A stretch of DNA of 38,626 nucleotides from an uncultured Bacilli bacterium (GCA_944371905.1 CALVYA010000011.1:1-38626), one strand, 5' to 3'; shown: positions 15,275 through 24,968, numbered from the stretch's first letter. Notes: generated by a model not told the origin, from the letters alone. Translations and numbers: made by a program.

Positions 15275-17371
15275 ATGAAAATCAAAAAAATATTAAAATC
15301 ATCGATCGTAATATTAACTTTAATGTGTATTAGTATATGTTTCACTCCAGTAGTAAAAGCTTTAACTTATACCCAATATACAGCAAGATGCATTGCATAT
15401 TTAGGATTAAATATTCGTAGTAGTGCTTCATCTAATGCCTCCATTGTTGGTAGTTTAGCACATAATGCTACTTTTACTTATACTGATAACGATATAGTTA
15501 AAAATACTAATGATTCGTGTAAAGAATGGATATATATAGCCTCTAAAAATGGGTATGTTTGTAAAGAATATACCGAAGTTACAAAAACAGAACAAATTAA
15601 TGATGAAAATGATAATGAAATGTCAGAAATGACTGACGCTGAATTTGATTCCTATTTAGATAGTCAAGGCTTCCCAGAAAGTTATAAAACAAAATTAAAA
15701 GAACTTCATAAAAAATATCCTTCTTGGGTATTTAAAGGTGTAAAAACAAATAGAGATTGGACAAGTACAGTAAAAGAAGAAAGTGAAATTGGTTATAGTA
15801 CATATTATATGGATGCTATAAGAGAATCAGCCGGACATGAAGCTTATTTAAATACTGATAGTCACTATGATTGGTCTACTAATTTATTTACAGGTTATGA
15901 TGGATGGTTTTTTTTAGCAAATGAACAAACAGTAGCGTATTTCTTAGATCCACGAAATTATTTAAATGAATCTAGTATCTTTATGTTTGAAAGTCTGTAT
16001 TATGATGCTAGTTATCAAACTAAAGACAAATTAAGTAGTATCCTAAGTACTAGTAAATATAATGATTATATTTACAATGCTGGGAAAGAATTTAATTACT
16101 CTCCTATTGCGTTAGCTATAAAAATAAGACAAGAAGGAACCATCGGAAATAGACCTACTAACGGCACAACTAGTGTAAGATGTAATGCTAGTCATTTATA
16201 CGATCCTAATGGAACTTTGTATTCTTCCCCTTTATACAATTTCTTCAATATAGGAGCTTCTTCTAGTCCTAGTAATGCAGACTTAAATGGATTGTGTTAC
16301 GCTGCTACCACTAATTCAAATTATTTATTACCATGGAATACGGAAGAAAAAGCAATAAGGGGTGGAACAAAATGGATAGCAAATCAATATGTTAGTGCCG
16401 GTCAATATACAAATTATTTTCAAAAATTTAATACCGCTAATCCTAATACAGAAATTTGGCATCAATATATGACTAATCTAGAAGATCCAAAATCACAAGC
16501 TAGTATTTTATATAATTTATATGCACAAACCAATATGTTAAGATCATCCTTTGTTTTTTATATTCCTATTTATAATAACATGCCAGATAAAACAGAACTT
16601 CCTACTCCTGGAAATCCTAACAACTGGTTGACTTCATTAACTATTAAAATAGGAAATACAACTAATTCTGTATCTAACTTTAATGGGAATACTACTTCCT
16701 ACACAGTTAATGTGGCAAGTAATGTAAATAATATTACCATTAATAGTACTACAGTTGCTAAAACTTCATATGTTTCTATTGATGGTAGTGCTAAATCTTT
16801 AAAAACACAATCAAAACAAGTTGCATTAAAAGAGAAAGAAAGTACTTTTAACATTGTGGTAACTGCTGGTAATGGCAACACTAAAACCTACACTATAAAA
16901 GTAATTAAAGAAGAATCATCCTCAGTAGAACAACCAACTATTGAAGAAATGTTAGAAAAAGCTAATTTAAACTATACAGCAGAATACATTAGCGGAATCA
17001 CTTTTGGTACTGGTAGTACTACGCTAACCAATCAATTATTAAAAACAAATAGTTTTGCTACTATTCAAATCACTAATAGTCAAGGGATAGCAAAACCAAC
17101 CGGAGCGTTAGGTACCGGAGACAAGGTAAAAATAACTAGCAATAGTGAAACTAAAACTTTTGAGATTGTACTATTTGGTGATATTAATGGGGATGGTACT
17201 ATCAATAATGTAGATTTATTAAGAGTGCAAAAGCATATTTGGAAAGATACCAACTTAACTGGCGCTTTTTATAAAGCTGCAGACATTAATAAAGACGGAG
17301 CTATTACTAATGTCGATTTATTAAAAATACAAAAACATATTTGGAAAGATGCAATCATTTCTCAAAATTAA
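15275..17371 (+). CDS. Secreted glucosaminidase (autolysin) with SH3b, cadherin-like and C-terminal dockerin domains
   Basis: This is a peptidoglycan hydrolase of the beta-N-acetylglucosaminidase superfamily. In order: signal peptide (1-29, VVKA cleavage), bacterial SH3 domain (about 35-103, LGLNIRSSASSNASIVGSL), glucosaminidase domain (about 235-420) with the proposed catalytic E287 in KIRQEGTIGN and the family signatures YNFFNIGA, NGLCYA, PWNTEEKAIRGGTKWIA and GQYTNYFQKFNT, a cadherin-like beta sandwich (453-546), a beta linker module (about 555-634), and a type I dockerin (635-698). The dockerin has two F-hand calcium loops, DINGDGTINNVD (636-647) and DINKDGAITNVD. I start at 15275 after GGGAG. 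The next gene, 11 bases on, encodes the likely membrane partner. Confidence 0.92.
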   Translation: MKIKKILKSSIVILTLMCISICFTPVVKALTYTQYTARCIAYLGLNIRSSASSNASIVGSLAHNATFTYTDNDIVKNTNDSCKEWIYIASKNGYVCKEYTEVTKTEQINDENDNEMSEMTDAEFDSYLDSQGFPESYKTKLKELHKKYPSWVFKGVKTNRDWTSTVKEESEIGYSTYYMDAIRESAGHEAYLNTDSHYDWSTNLFTGYDGWFFLANEQTVAYFLDPRNYLNESSIFMFESLYYDASYQTKDKLSSILSTSKYNDYIYNAGKEFNYSPIALAIKIRQEGTIGNRPTNGTTSVRCNASHLYDPNGTLYSSPLYNFFNIGASSSPSNADLNGLCYAATTNSNYLLPWNTEEKAIRGGTKWIANQYVSAGQYTNYFQKFNTANPNTEIWHQYMTNLEDPKSQASILYNLYAQTNMLRSSFVFYIPIYNNMPDKTELPTPGNPNNWLTSLTIKIGNTTNSVSNFNGNTTSYTVNVASNVNNITINSTTVAKTSYVSIDGSAKSLKTQSKQVALKEKESTFNIVVTAGNGNTKTYTIKVIKEESSSVEQPTIEEMLEKANLNYTAEYISGITFGTGSTTLTNQLLKTNSFATIQITNSQGIAKPTGALGTGDKVKITSNSETKTFEIVLFGDINGDGTINNVDLLRVQKHIWKDTNLTGAFYKAADINKDGAITNVDLLKIQKHIWKDAIISQN

Positions 17372-17382
17372 GGAGGGAGAAT

Positions 17383-18819
17383 ATGAAATTAAGAAAAGGA
17401 AAACTATTAGGATTTATCATTTTTACTCTATTTCTTGGACTTATATTTAAATTAGATGTTCATGCGGCTAGTGCTAACGTATCAATAACTAGTAATAAAT
17501 CAAGTTTAGTTGTTGGTAATACAGTAACTTTTACTGTAAGAGTCCAAGCTGATACCGCTATTGGTGCATGGGATTATGCTACTAATGTGTCTAGTAACTT
17601 AACCTATATTAGTGGTAGTCCAGTATCTAAAAGTGCAAATTTACCATCCAATAATTCCACCAAAGTAATTACTTATAGTTTTACTTATCGAGCAAATTCG
17701 TCTGGAACCGCAACTTTTAATTTTAGATTAAGTAATTTATTAGATTATAAAACAGAAAGTTTAATGAGCTTTCCAGCTAATACTTCTAAAAATATAAGAG
17801 TAATTACCCAAAGTGAATTAGAACAAAGTTATAGTAAAAATAATAATTTAAAAAGCTTATCAATTGAAGGATATCAACTATCCCCTACTTTTAATAAAAA
17901 TACTTTAGAATATAACGTTGAAGTTCCCAATGATGTTACTAAAGTAAAAATTAATGCTACTAAAGAAGATAGTACAGCATCTATACAAGGAACTGGTGAA
18001 AGAGAAGTTAGCGAAGGAAAAAATAAACTTGAAATTAAAGTCACAGCACAAAATGGATCAGTTAAAACTTATGTGATTAATGTAACTGTTAAAGAATTAG
18101 ATCCGATCAAAGTTAAAGTAGATAATGAAGAATTTAATGTCGTTAGAAAAGAATCACAAATAACTGCTCCTAATACTACTTTTACTAAAACAACCATTAA
18201 AATTAATGATTTAGAAGTTCCTGCTTTTGAAAACAAAAAATTAGGATATATATTAGTTGGCCTAAAAAATCAAGATGGAGATATCGCATTATACATATAT
18301 GATGAAAAAGAAAATACTTATACTCCATATTTAGAATATAATTTTAAATCTTCTATTATTTGTATCATTGATGATATAGATAAAATTCCTAAAGGATATA
18401 AAGAAGTTAAAGTAAAAATAGATGATAAAAATGTCACGGCTTATCAAAAAAATAAAAACTCTAAATTTTATTTATTTTATGGAATTAATGTAGAAACGGG
18501 AAAAGAAAATTTATACGTATATGATAGTGAAGAAAAAACAGTTCAAAGATATAATGATGAAGAAATAAATATAGAGGATGATAATACTAATGAAGAAATA
18601 TATCAATATGTAATCATTGGTCTTGGTTCATTATTAATTGTTACTTACCTAGTGTTATTGATATCGTTAATCAATAACAGTAGGAAAAAAAAGAGAATAC
18701 AAATGAAAAAAATGTCAAAAAAAAGAAGATTAGCTGAAGACGATAATAACAATCATAATACTACAGATAACGATAGCAATGATAATAATACTAAGGATGA
18801 AGAGAAAGAAGAAAAATAA
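17383..18819 (+). CDS. Membrane-anchored surface protein with cohesin-like and cadherin-like domains
   Basis: A signal peptide (1-29, ending VHAAS) is followed by a beta domain at about 32-139 (VSITSNKSSLVVGNTVTF, VRVQADTAIGAWDY, SSGTATFNFRLSN). This has the order of strands and spacing of cohesins, the receptors for dockerins. A cadherin-like beta sandwich (154-237, LKSLSIEGYQLSPTFN to KTYVINVTV) follows, then an unassigned region (238-400) with two similar blocks, a membrane helix (406-431) and a basic then Asn/Asp-rich cytoplasmic tail (432-478). Start ATG follows AGGAGGG. The gene is 11 bases after the dockerin autolysin, in one operon with a terminator. The cohesin call is moderate; another Ig-like fold is possible. 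Its cytoplasmic tail could signal or bind ribosome-like partners, unknown. Confidence 0.75.
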   Translation: MKLRKGKLLGFIIFTLFLGLIFKLDVHAASANVSITSNKSSLVVGNTVTFTVRVQADTAIGAWDYATNVSSNLTYISGSPVSKSANLPSNNSTKVITYSFTYRANSSGTATFNFRLSNLLDYKTESLMSFPANTSKNIRVITQSELEQSYSKNNNLKSLSIEGYQLSPTFNKNTLEYNVEVPNDVTKVKINATKEDSTASIQGTGEREVSEGKNKLEIKVTAQNGSVKTYVINVTVKELDPIKVKVDNEEFNVVRKESQITAPNTTFTKTTIKINDLEVPAFENKKLGYILVGLKNQDGDIALYIYDEKENTYTPYLEYNFKSSIICIIDDIDKIPKGYKEVKVKIDDKNVTAYQKNKNSKFYLFYGINVETGKENLYVYDSEEKTVQRYNDEEINIEDDNTNEEIYQYVIIGLGSLLIVTYLVLLISLINNSRKKKRIQMKKMSKKRRLAEDDNNNHNTTDNDSNDNNTKDEEKEEK

Positions 18820-18834
18820 ATTCTTCTTTTTTTG
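18805..18834 (+). terminator. Terminator of the autolysin-anchor operon
   Basis: The stem AAAGAAGAA/TTCTTCTTT (loop AAATAAA, containing the stop) is followed by TTTTG. Confidence 0.75.
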
Positions 18835-18865
18835 TGTAAAGATAAACCTAATTAAAATCAAAATA

Positions 18866-18902
18866 TGGACAAAATAATAATTTCATAGTATAATTTCATA
18901 GT
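18866..18902 (+). promoter_or_regulatory. Promoter of rnjA with a 13-bp tandem duplication
   Basis: -35 TGGACA (18866-18871) and -10 TATAAT (18889-18894) are 17 bp apart. The -10 straddles the junction of two perfect adjacent copies of ATAATTTCATAGT (18877-18889 and 18890-18902). Confidence 0.65.
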
Positions 18903-18934
18903 TAGTTCTTTTATTATTAAAGAAAGGAGAAAAT

Positions 18935-20617
18935 ATGAATAAAAACCAAAAAGAAACTAAAATAATAGTTCTTGGTGGTTTAGGTGAAGTCGGAAAAAAC
19001 ATGTATTGTGTAATGCATGAAGACGAAATTGTTATTATAGATGCGGGTGTTTCTTTTCCAGATGGCGGGCTTTTGGGAATCGATTATGTATTTCCAGATT
19101 ATACTTTTTTAAAACAAAATCAAGATAAAATCAAAGCTTTAGTGATAACACATGGTCACGAAGATCATATTGGTGGTATCCCATTTTTATTACAATCAGT
19201 AAATATTCCTGCTATTTATGCACCTAACCAAGCTAAAGAACTTATTGCTTTAAAACTAGAAGATCGTAATATTAGATATGATAACTTATTTGTTTATACG
19301 GACAAAGACGTATTGAAATTTAAACATATTCAAGTAGAATTCTTTAGAACCACTCACTCTATTCCCGATTCACATGGAATAGTAATTACTACACCTAATG
19401 GTAGAATTGTAACTACAGGAGATTTCAAATTTGATTTTACTCCTATAGGACCAATGGCAGACTTACATAAGATGGCTGAATTCGGACAAAAAGGGGTTGA
19501 CCTACTTATCAGTGATTCTACTAATGCTTTAAATGAAGGAATATCTATTAGTGAAACTAAAGTAGATAATGCTTTAAATGAAATATTTGATAAGCATGAA
19601 AACAGTCGTATTATTATTGCTACCTTTGCCTCTAATATTTATAGATTAAAACATATCGTTGAGACTTGCTATAATCACAATCGAAAACTATGTGTATTCG
19701 GTCGTAGTATGGAAAATAATATTGAGATATCTATCAAAGGTGGTTATATAGATCATAAAGATGTATTAATAACACCTGAAGAAGCTAATAATTTAAAACC
19801 TAAAGAAGTTGCTATACTTTGTACAGGATCACAGGGAGAACCACTAGCAGCACTATCTAGAATTGCTAACAATAGTCATAAACAAATAAAATTAAGACCA
19901 GATGATGTTGTAGTCTTCTCTTCTTCTCCTATTCCAGGTAATGCATTGGCCATCGGTAGAACCATCAATAAATTATATTTGCAAGGTGTTAAAGTTTATA
20001 CTAATACTTCATTAAATGATATTCATACATCAGGACATGCTAATATGGAAGAATTAAAATTAATGATTCGATTAATCAAACCTAAATATTTAATGCCCTT
20101 CCATGGTGACTATCGTATGTTAAAAAATCATGCTAATATTGGTATTGAATGTGGAATTCCTAAAGAAAATACATTTGTATTACAAAATGGAGATGTCCTA
20201 GTTTTAAAAAATCATGTAATTACTAAAGGAGAACCAGTGATTGCTAGCGATATCTATGTAGATGGTAACAGATTAGGCGAAATAAACGGTGCTGTTCTAA
20301 GAGACAGAAAAATAATGGCTAGTGACGGAATATTAGTAGTGATTGCTAATATTGATATGAAAAACAAAACATTATTAATCAAACCAAATATTACTACAAG
20401 AGGATTTATATTAATTAATGAAAATGAAGAACTAATAAGAAAAATAGAAAATATAGCTGCTAATGCTATACAAAATAAACTAAGAGAAAATAATGTTACT
20501 TTTAATGATATCAAAAGTCAAATTACTGCTGATTTATTCCCATTCATATATGAAACTACTGGTAGAAAACCAATTATCTTGCCTGTAGTACTTGATATCA
20601 AAAAGAATAACAATTAA
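18935..20617 (+). CDS. rnjA: Ribonuclease J
   Basis: RNase J is a beta-lactamase-fold ribonuclease with 5'-3' exonuclease and endonuclease activity in mRNA decay and rRNA maturation. The metal-binding motif HGHEDHIGG lies at about residues 71-79, followed by TTHSIPDSHG, TGDFKFD, the beta-CASP region (ATFASNIYRLKHI, CTGSQGEPLAALSRIA, SSSPIPGNALAIGRTINKL) and HTSGHANMEELKLMI with MPFHGDYR. The 560-aa length matches RNase J1. The start is set by AAAGGAG. It stands alone with its own promoter and terminator. RNase Y, its usual partner in the degradosome-like network, is encoded 1.6 kb further on the other strand. Confidence 0.95.
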   Translation: MNKNQKETKIIVLGGLGEVGKNMYCVMHEDEIVIIDAGVSFPDGGLLGIDYVFPDYTFLKQNQDKIKALVITHGHEDHIGGIPFLLQSVNIPAIYAPNQAKELIALKLEDRNIRYDNLFVYTDKDVLKFKHIQVEFFRTTHSIPDSHGIVITTPNGRIVTTGDFKFDFTPIGPMADLHKMAEFGQKGVDLLISDSTNALNEGISISETKVDNALNEIFDKHENSRIIIATFASNIYRLKHIVETCYNHNRKLCVFGRSMENNIEISIKGGYIDHKDVLITPEEANNLKPKEVAILCTGSQGEPLAALSRIANNSHKQIKLRPDDVVVFSSSPIPGNALAIGRTINKLYLQGVKVYTNTSLNDIHTSGHANMEELKLMIRLIKPKYLMPFHGDYRMLKNHANIGIECGIPKENTFVLQNGDVLVLKNHVITKGEPVIASDIYVDGNRLGEINGAVLRDRKIMASDGILVVIANIDMKNKTLLIKPNITTRGFILINENEELIRKIENIAANAIQNKLRENNVTFNDIKSQITADLFPFIYETTGRKPIILPVVLDIKKNNN

Positions 20618-20645
20618 AAAGGAGTTCAAAATGAACTCTTTTTTA
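20616..20645. terminator. Convergent terminator between rnjA and the surface protein gene
   Basis: GGAGTTCA/TGAACTCT with flanking A and T runs (AAAAAGGAGTTC, GAACTCTTTTTT) lies between two convergent genes and can act on both strands. Confidence 0.75.
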
Positions 20646-22121
20646 ATTTGTAATAACTACATAAGGATTACTACTAGTCCCATCTCCACCAGATATTTCT
20701 ACACTAGATTTCAAATTAATGACTGGTCTTACTCCTAACATAGCATTATTGACTTCACTGGCACCTAAAGCCCCATCAGCAATAATATTTCCAACATAAG
20801 CAGAACTTGAAAATATGAAAGGACTCATAGTCCAATAAGAGATACCAATAGATAAATAATAACTAGTATTATCCGGTGAGCTATTATTGTTTGATGTTGT
20901 TCCTCCGGCATACATAGCTTCATCCGCCGATATTAACCCGATTGGATACGATAACATTCCATTCCCATTACTATAACTACTATGATAAGTATATAGATCA
21001 TTACTTTGTGGGCATGAAAATTGTGGTTCGCTTAAATACATTATTCTAGAATGAGTTTCATAATCAGAATATTCAGCTCCATATCCAGGTCCTGCTGCTA
21101 AACTCCTATCACCGCAAAATCCGGCGTCTTCTAAATAAGAAGCATAAGTAAATAAACTTTTTCGATACCAATCATCTAACATTATTTTTATAGTACTATC
21201 AAATGCATTAGCGTGCGTTGAATCATAGTCGCTACTTTGAGGAAAACTATACATATATCCTAAGTAAGTATTATCACTGTATTCTTCATTAAATGCACTT
21301 GTCCCTATAGTGGCACTTGCTCCTGTTGCAGTTGCTGTTGTTCCCTGATAAATCATTCTTACACTAGAATCTTCGTTAATTCTAATTACTCTCCAATAGT
21401 ATCCTGCAAAACTTACATAATTATTCTCTACTGCTCCTCTAAAATAATACGTTGGTTGATTTCCTTGTGTATTAGTAGAAGTGTAATATAATCCTTTTGT
21501 TCCATCTTGCTCACTGGTTTTACTAAAATCAATATTACTATCATTTTTTTCTTCATTATCTTCTAATATAGCATTAACTAATGTTGGTGCTGATATTACT
21601 GGGTCACTTGGGGTTATACTTTGTCCATCATCTTGAATATAATTTAAAGTTATTGTTAACTCCTTCACTGGCTCATTTGGTATTTCGGTTGCATTGATAT
21701 CAAACTCAGTTGTAATTGTAAATGTCTTCGACTCACCTGCTAATAATCTTGTTCCCGATTGAATTCCTTCTATATTATATTTGATTACATAACTTCCTTG
21801 GTTTCCAGCATCAATACTTTCTAATATAGCATCTAAGGTTCCGTAATTTTGTACAGTTACTGTAAAAGTCATTTTATCTCCTGGCTCTTTTACTCCGACA
21901 TTAAAAGTCATAGTAGTATTACTATAAGTTGGTTCACTAATATTATATGCTCTTCCTGTTGAAGTACTTTCTACATTACTAATCCTTATCCCCCAACTAT
22001 CAGTTAAATTACTTGTTCCTTGAATATTTAGATTAGTTGAAAGTATTGCATACCCTACTGCCATAAATACTACTGCAATTAACATTACTACAATTATTTT
22101 AGTTTTTCTATTCCAATACAT
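20643..22121 (-). CDS. Large secreted/membrane-tethered surface protein with TasA-like leader and C-terminal DUF6273-like domain
   Basis: The N-terminus (MYWNRKTKIIVVMLIAVVFMAVGYAILSTN) has the K-rich start and long hydrophobic stretch typical of SipW-dependent (TasA/CalY type) leaders. A beta-rich domain follows (about 35-170, FNVGVKEPGDKMTFTVTVQNYGTLDA). After an acidic linker, residues 215-492 form a domain with FAGYYWRVIRINEDSSVRMIY near its start and SYWTMSPFIF, YVGNIIADG and GVRPVINLKSSVEISGGDGTSSNPY at its end. This layout is common in surface proteins of gut Bacillota and resembles DUF6273 or C-type-lectin-like formylglycine-generating folds. I start at ATG 22121 (RBS GTGGAG 9 bases upstream). 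Single gene; ligand unknown. Confidence 0.75.
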   Translation of the reverse strand: MYWNRKTKIIVVMLIAVVFMAVGYAILSTNLNIQGTSNLTDSWGIRISNVESTSTGRAYNISEPTYSNTTMTFNVGVKEPGDKMTFTVTVQNYGTLDAILESIDAGNQGSYVIKYNIEGIQSGTRLLAGESKTFTITTEFDINATEIPNEPVKELTITLNYIQDDGQSITPSDPVISAPTLVNAILEDNEEKNDSNIDFSKTSEQDGTKGLYYTSTNTQGNQPTYYFRGAVENNYVSFAGYYWRVIRINEDSSVRMIYQGTTATATGASATIGTSAFNEEYSDNTYLGYMYSFPQSSDYDSTHANAFDSTIKIMLDDWYRKSLFTYASYLEDAGFCGDRSLAAGPGYGAEYSDYETHSRIMYLSEPQFSCPQSNDLYTYHSSYSNGNGMLSYPIGLISADEAMYAGGTTSNNNSSPDNTSYYLSIGISYWTMSPFIFSSSAYVGNIIADGALGASEVNNAMLGVRPVINLKSSVEISGGDGTSSNPYVVITN

Positions 22122-22187
22122 AGGTATCAACTCCACTTCTATTATTATATTTATATTATACCTTTAAAAAGTATTGCTATCAAGAAA

Positions 22188-22210
22188 AAAAAGGCACTAT
22201 TTTGCCTCTT
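22188..22210 (-). terminator. Weak terminator at the rny 3' end
   Basis: On the minus strand AGGCA and TGCCT (5-bp core plus flanking pairs) form a hairpin containing the rny stop codon region and precede eight T residues. Confidence 0.45.
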
Positions 22211-23747
22211 CTTGTGCTCTTGTTTCTCTTACTACTGTAACTTTAATAGTACCTGGATACTGCATAGTTTCTTCAATTTTATCTTTAATGTCTCTTGCTA
22301 CTTTATGTGCCGCTAAATCATCAATTTCATCTGGCTTTACAATAACTCTCAATTCACGTCCAGCTTGTACTGCATAAGTTTTTTCTATTCCATCCATTTC
22401 GTTAGCGATACTTTCCAATTGTTCTAAACGTTTAATATAATTTTCTAAAGAATCATTTCTAGCACCTGGACGAGATGCAGATAGACTATCTGCAATAGCT
22501 ACAATGATAGAAATAATGGAAGTAGCTTCCGTATCCCCATGGTGTGAAGCAATAGCATTAATAACCACACTATTTTCGTTATATTTTTTTGCTAAGTCCA
22601 CACCAATTTCTACATGACTTCCTTCGATCTCATGATCAACTGCTTTTCCAATATCATGTAATAATCCTGCTCGTTTAGCCAAAGCAATATTTTCACCCAA
22701 CTCACCGGCAATAAGCCCAGCTAAATGAGCCACCTGTTTTGAATGTTCCAACGCATTCTGGCCATAACTAGTTCTAAAATATAATTTACCAATAAACTCT
22801 ATCAATACTGGATCAACTTTAGTAATTCCTAATTCAAACAAAGCATCATTTCCATATTCAATAATCTTTGCCTTCATTTCTTTGCTTACTTTATCATATA
22901 ACTCTTCAATTCTAGTTGGATGAATACGTCCATCTTTAATTAATGTTTCTAGAGTAACTCTAGCTATTTCACGACGCAACGGATCAAAACTAGACAATAC
23001 CACTGCTTCTGGGGTATCATCTATAATTAAATCAACTCCAGTAATAGCTTCAATTGTTCTTATATTTCTTCCTTCTCTACCAATGATACGACCTTTCATC
23101 TCATCATTAGGCAAAGTAACCACTGTTACTGTTTGTTCGTTTGCCAAATCTGCTGCATACCTTTGCATTGATAAAACTACTAAATCTTTTGCTTTTTTAT
23201 CAGCGACTAATTTCGCTTCATTTTCCTTTTCTTTAATATATAATGCTATTTCTTTAGACATTTGCTCTTCTACTTTTTTCATCATTAAACTATGAGCTTT
23301 GTCTTTACTTAGACCAGATATTTTGCTTAATAAATCAAGTTGTTCTTGCTTTAAATCTTCCACTTTTGCACGTTCGTTTTGGATCTCTTCTTGTTTAGAT
23401 AATAAACTATTCTCTCTTTCATCTAAAGCAATGTCACGTTTTTGATATAACTCTTCTCTCTTATCCATATTATTTTCACGTTGAATAAGGCGGTCCTCAG
23501 AAATCTTTAATTCATTCTTTCTTTCTTTTATTTCTTTATCGGTTTCTATTTTTAATTTATGTATTTCTTCTTTTGCTTCTAATAAAGAATCACGTTTCGC
23601 TTTCTCTGCTTCTTTTTTAGCTTTTTCAATAATTTCTTCTGCTTTTTTAGTAGAATTTTTTTCTTTTATACTATTAGCTAAAAAACTACCTGCAACACCA
23701 GTTGATAATCCAATTACGACTAGCAAAATGGAGAATAATAAATCCAT
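22197..23747 (-). CDS. rny: Ribonuclease Y
   Basis: RNase Y is a membrane-anchored endoribonuclease that starts mRNA decay. A single N-terminal membrane helix (about 3-24) is followed by a long charged coiled coil (about 30-190), a KH RNA-binding domain with GREGRN (about 223-228) and an HD domain with the metal-binding pair H364-D365 in LLHDIGKA and the second histidine in SHHGD. The 516-aa length is standard. RBS TGGAGG precedes the ATG. As in B. subtilis it follows recA on the same strand, but here a terminator and a promoter of its own lie between them. Confidence 0.96.
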   Translation of the reverse strand: MDLLFSILLVVIGLSTGVAGSFLANSIKEKNSTKKAEEIIEKAKKEAEKAKRDSLLEAKEEIHKLKIETDKEIKERKNELKISEDRLIQRENNMDKREELYQKRDIALDERENSLLSKQEEIQNERAKVEDLKQEQLDLLSKISGLSKDKAHSLMMKKVEEQMSKEIALYIKEKENEAKLVADKKAKDLVVLSMQRYAADLANEQTVTVVTLPNDEMKGRIIGREGRNIRTIEAITGVDLIIDDTPEAVVLSSFDPLRREIARVTLETLIKDGRIHPTRIEELYDKVSKEMKAKIIEYGNDALFELGITKVDPVLIEFIGKLYFRTSYGQNALEHSKQVAHLAGLIAGELGENIALAKRAGLLHDIGKAVDHEIEGSHVEIGVDLAKKYNENSVVINAIASHHGDTEATSIISIIVAIADSLSASRPGARNDSLENYIKRLEQLESIANEMDGIEKTYAVQAGRELRVIVKPDEIDDLAAHKVARDIKDKIEETMQYPGTIKVTVVRETRAQEEAK

Positions 23748-23804
23748 ATTTTTACCTCCATTCCTATTTATGTTAAAAATTTCTAATCATTAACATCTAA
23801 TTCT

Positions 23805-23833
23805 ATTGTAGTTTTTATTTATTGATAAGTCAA
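23805..23833 (-). promoter_or_regulatory. Promoter of rny
   Basis: On the minus strand -35 TTGACT (23828-23833) and -10 TACAAT (23805-23810) with 17 bp spacing, directly after the recA terminator. Confidence 0.65.
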
Positions 23834-23837
23834 GAAA

Positions 23838-23857
23838 AAAGAGTATTACTACTCTTT
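23838..23857 (-). terminator. Terminator of recA
   Basis: The stem AAAGAGTA/TACTCTTT (loop of 4) followed on the minus strand by TTTTTTC, 6 bases below the recA stop. Confidence 0.75.
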
Positions 23858-23863
23858 GAATCA

Positions 23864-24883
23864 TTACTCTTTTGCCTTAGTTTTTTTGATAGAAATGCCA
23901 TAATAATCTCTAATTTTTTCTTCTAATTCATTACATAAATCTTTCTTTTCTTTCAATAAAAGTTTTACGTTTTCCTTACCTTGCCCTAGTTTTTCTCCAT
24001 TATACGCAAACCAAGCACCACTTTTCTCAACAATATTAGCATTTACAGCTAAATCTATAATTTCTCCTTCTCTACTGATTCCCTCACCATACATAATATC
24101 AACTGTTGCAGTTTTAAATGGTGGTGCTACTTTATTTTTTACTACTTTAACTAACGTTTTGCTTCCAATGACATTTTCTCCTAACTTCAATTGTTCACTA
24201 CGTCTTACATCCATTCTAATAGTCGAATAAAATTTTAATGCTCTACCACCAGTAGTAGTCTCTGGATTACCAAACATTACTCCTACTTTTTCACGTAATT
24301 GATTAATAAAAATTGCAATAGTATTGGTTTTATTAATTGTACCAGATAATTTTCTCAAGGCTTGGGACATTAGTCTTGCTTGAAGACCAACATGAGAATC
24401 TCCCATTTCACCATCAATTTCTGCTTGTGGAACTAAAGCAGCTACAGAATCTATTACAATAATGCTTACCGCTTCACTTCTTACTAATGCCTCACAAATT
24501 TCTAGAGCTTGTTCACCTGTATCTGGTTGCGATAATAATAATTCATTAATATTCACTCCCAAGCTCTTGGCATAATTTGGATCTAATGCATGTTCAGCAT
24601 CAATAAATGCTGCTCTTCCTCCTTGTTTTTGTGCTTCTGCAATAGCATGAAGAGCAAATGTAGTCTTACCACTTGATTCTGGACCATATATCTCTATGAT
24701 TCTTCCTTTAGGATACCCGCCGATTCCTAACGCTATATCTAGAGATAAAGAACCACTAGGACATACATCGATTTCCATGTGTTTATTATCTCCCAACCTC
24801 ATAATAGAACCTTTACCAAATTGTTTTTCAATATCACTTAATACTTGTTCTAATGTCTTATCTTTATCTGCTATTTTACTCAT
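23864..24883 (-). CDS. recA: RecA recombinase
   Basis: RecA forms filaments on single-stranded DNA, catalyses strand exchange and triggers LexA self-cleavage. Walker A is GPESSGKT at 67-74, followed by [11 protein letters not shown], Walker [13 protein letters not shown], the L1 loop region with [24 protein letters not shown] and the L2 loop [16 protein letters not shown]. The 339-aa length is standard. RBS TGGAGG and a consensus promoter lie upstream, with a palindrome next to the -35. It sits between pgsA and rny as in B. subtilis, but cinA, normally between pgsA and recA, is missing. Confidence 0.98.
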   Translation of the reverse strand: MSKIADKDKTLEQVLSDIEKQFGKGSIMRLGDNKHMEIDVCPSGSLSLDIALGIGGYPKGRIIEIYGPESSGKTTFALHAIAEAQKQGGRAAFIDAEHALDPNYAKSLGVNINELLLSQPDTGEQALEICEALVRSEAVSIIVIDSVAALVPQAEIDGEMGDSHVGLQARLMSQALRKLSGTINKTNTIAIFINQLREKVGVMFGNPETTTGGRALKFYSTIRMDVRRSEQLKLGENVIGSKTLVKVVKNKVAPPFKTATVDIMYGEGISREGEIIDLAVNANIVEKSGAWFAYNGEKLGQGKENVKLLLKEKKDLCNELEEKIRDYYGISIKKTKAKE

Positions 24884-24916
24884 TTATATTACCTCCATAA
24901 TTTTCACTACATTTAA

Positions 24917-24968
24917 ATCATACACTATTTTTTTATGAATTGCAAGAGTTTTTCAAACAATTGTTTGA
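24917..24968 (-). promoter_or_regulatory. recA promoter with SOS-box-like palindrome
   Basis: On the minus strand -35 TTGCAA (24940-24945) and -10 TATGAT (24917-24922) are 17 bp apart. Seven bases upstream of -35 lies a perfect 16-bp palindrome, TCAAACAATTGTTTGA (24953-24968). It matches the Gram-positive LexA box CGAACNNNNGTTCG except for a symmetric G to A change in each arm. A LexA-type operator is likely; lexA is not in the window. Confidence 0.6.
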
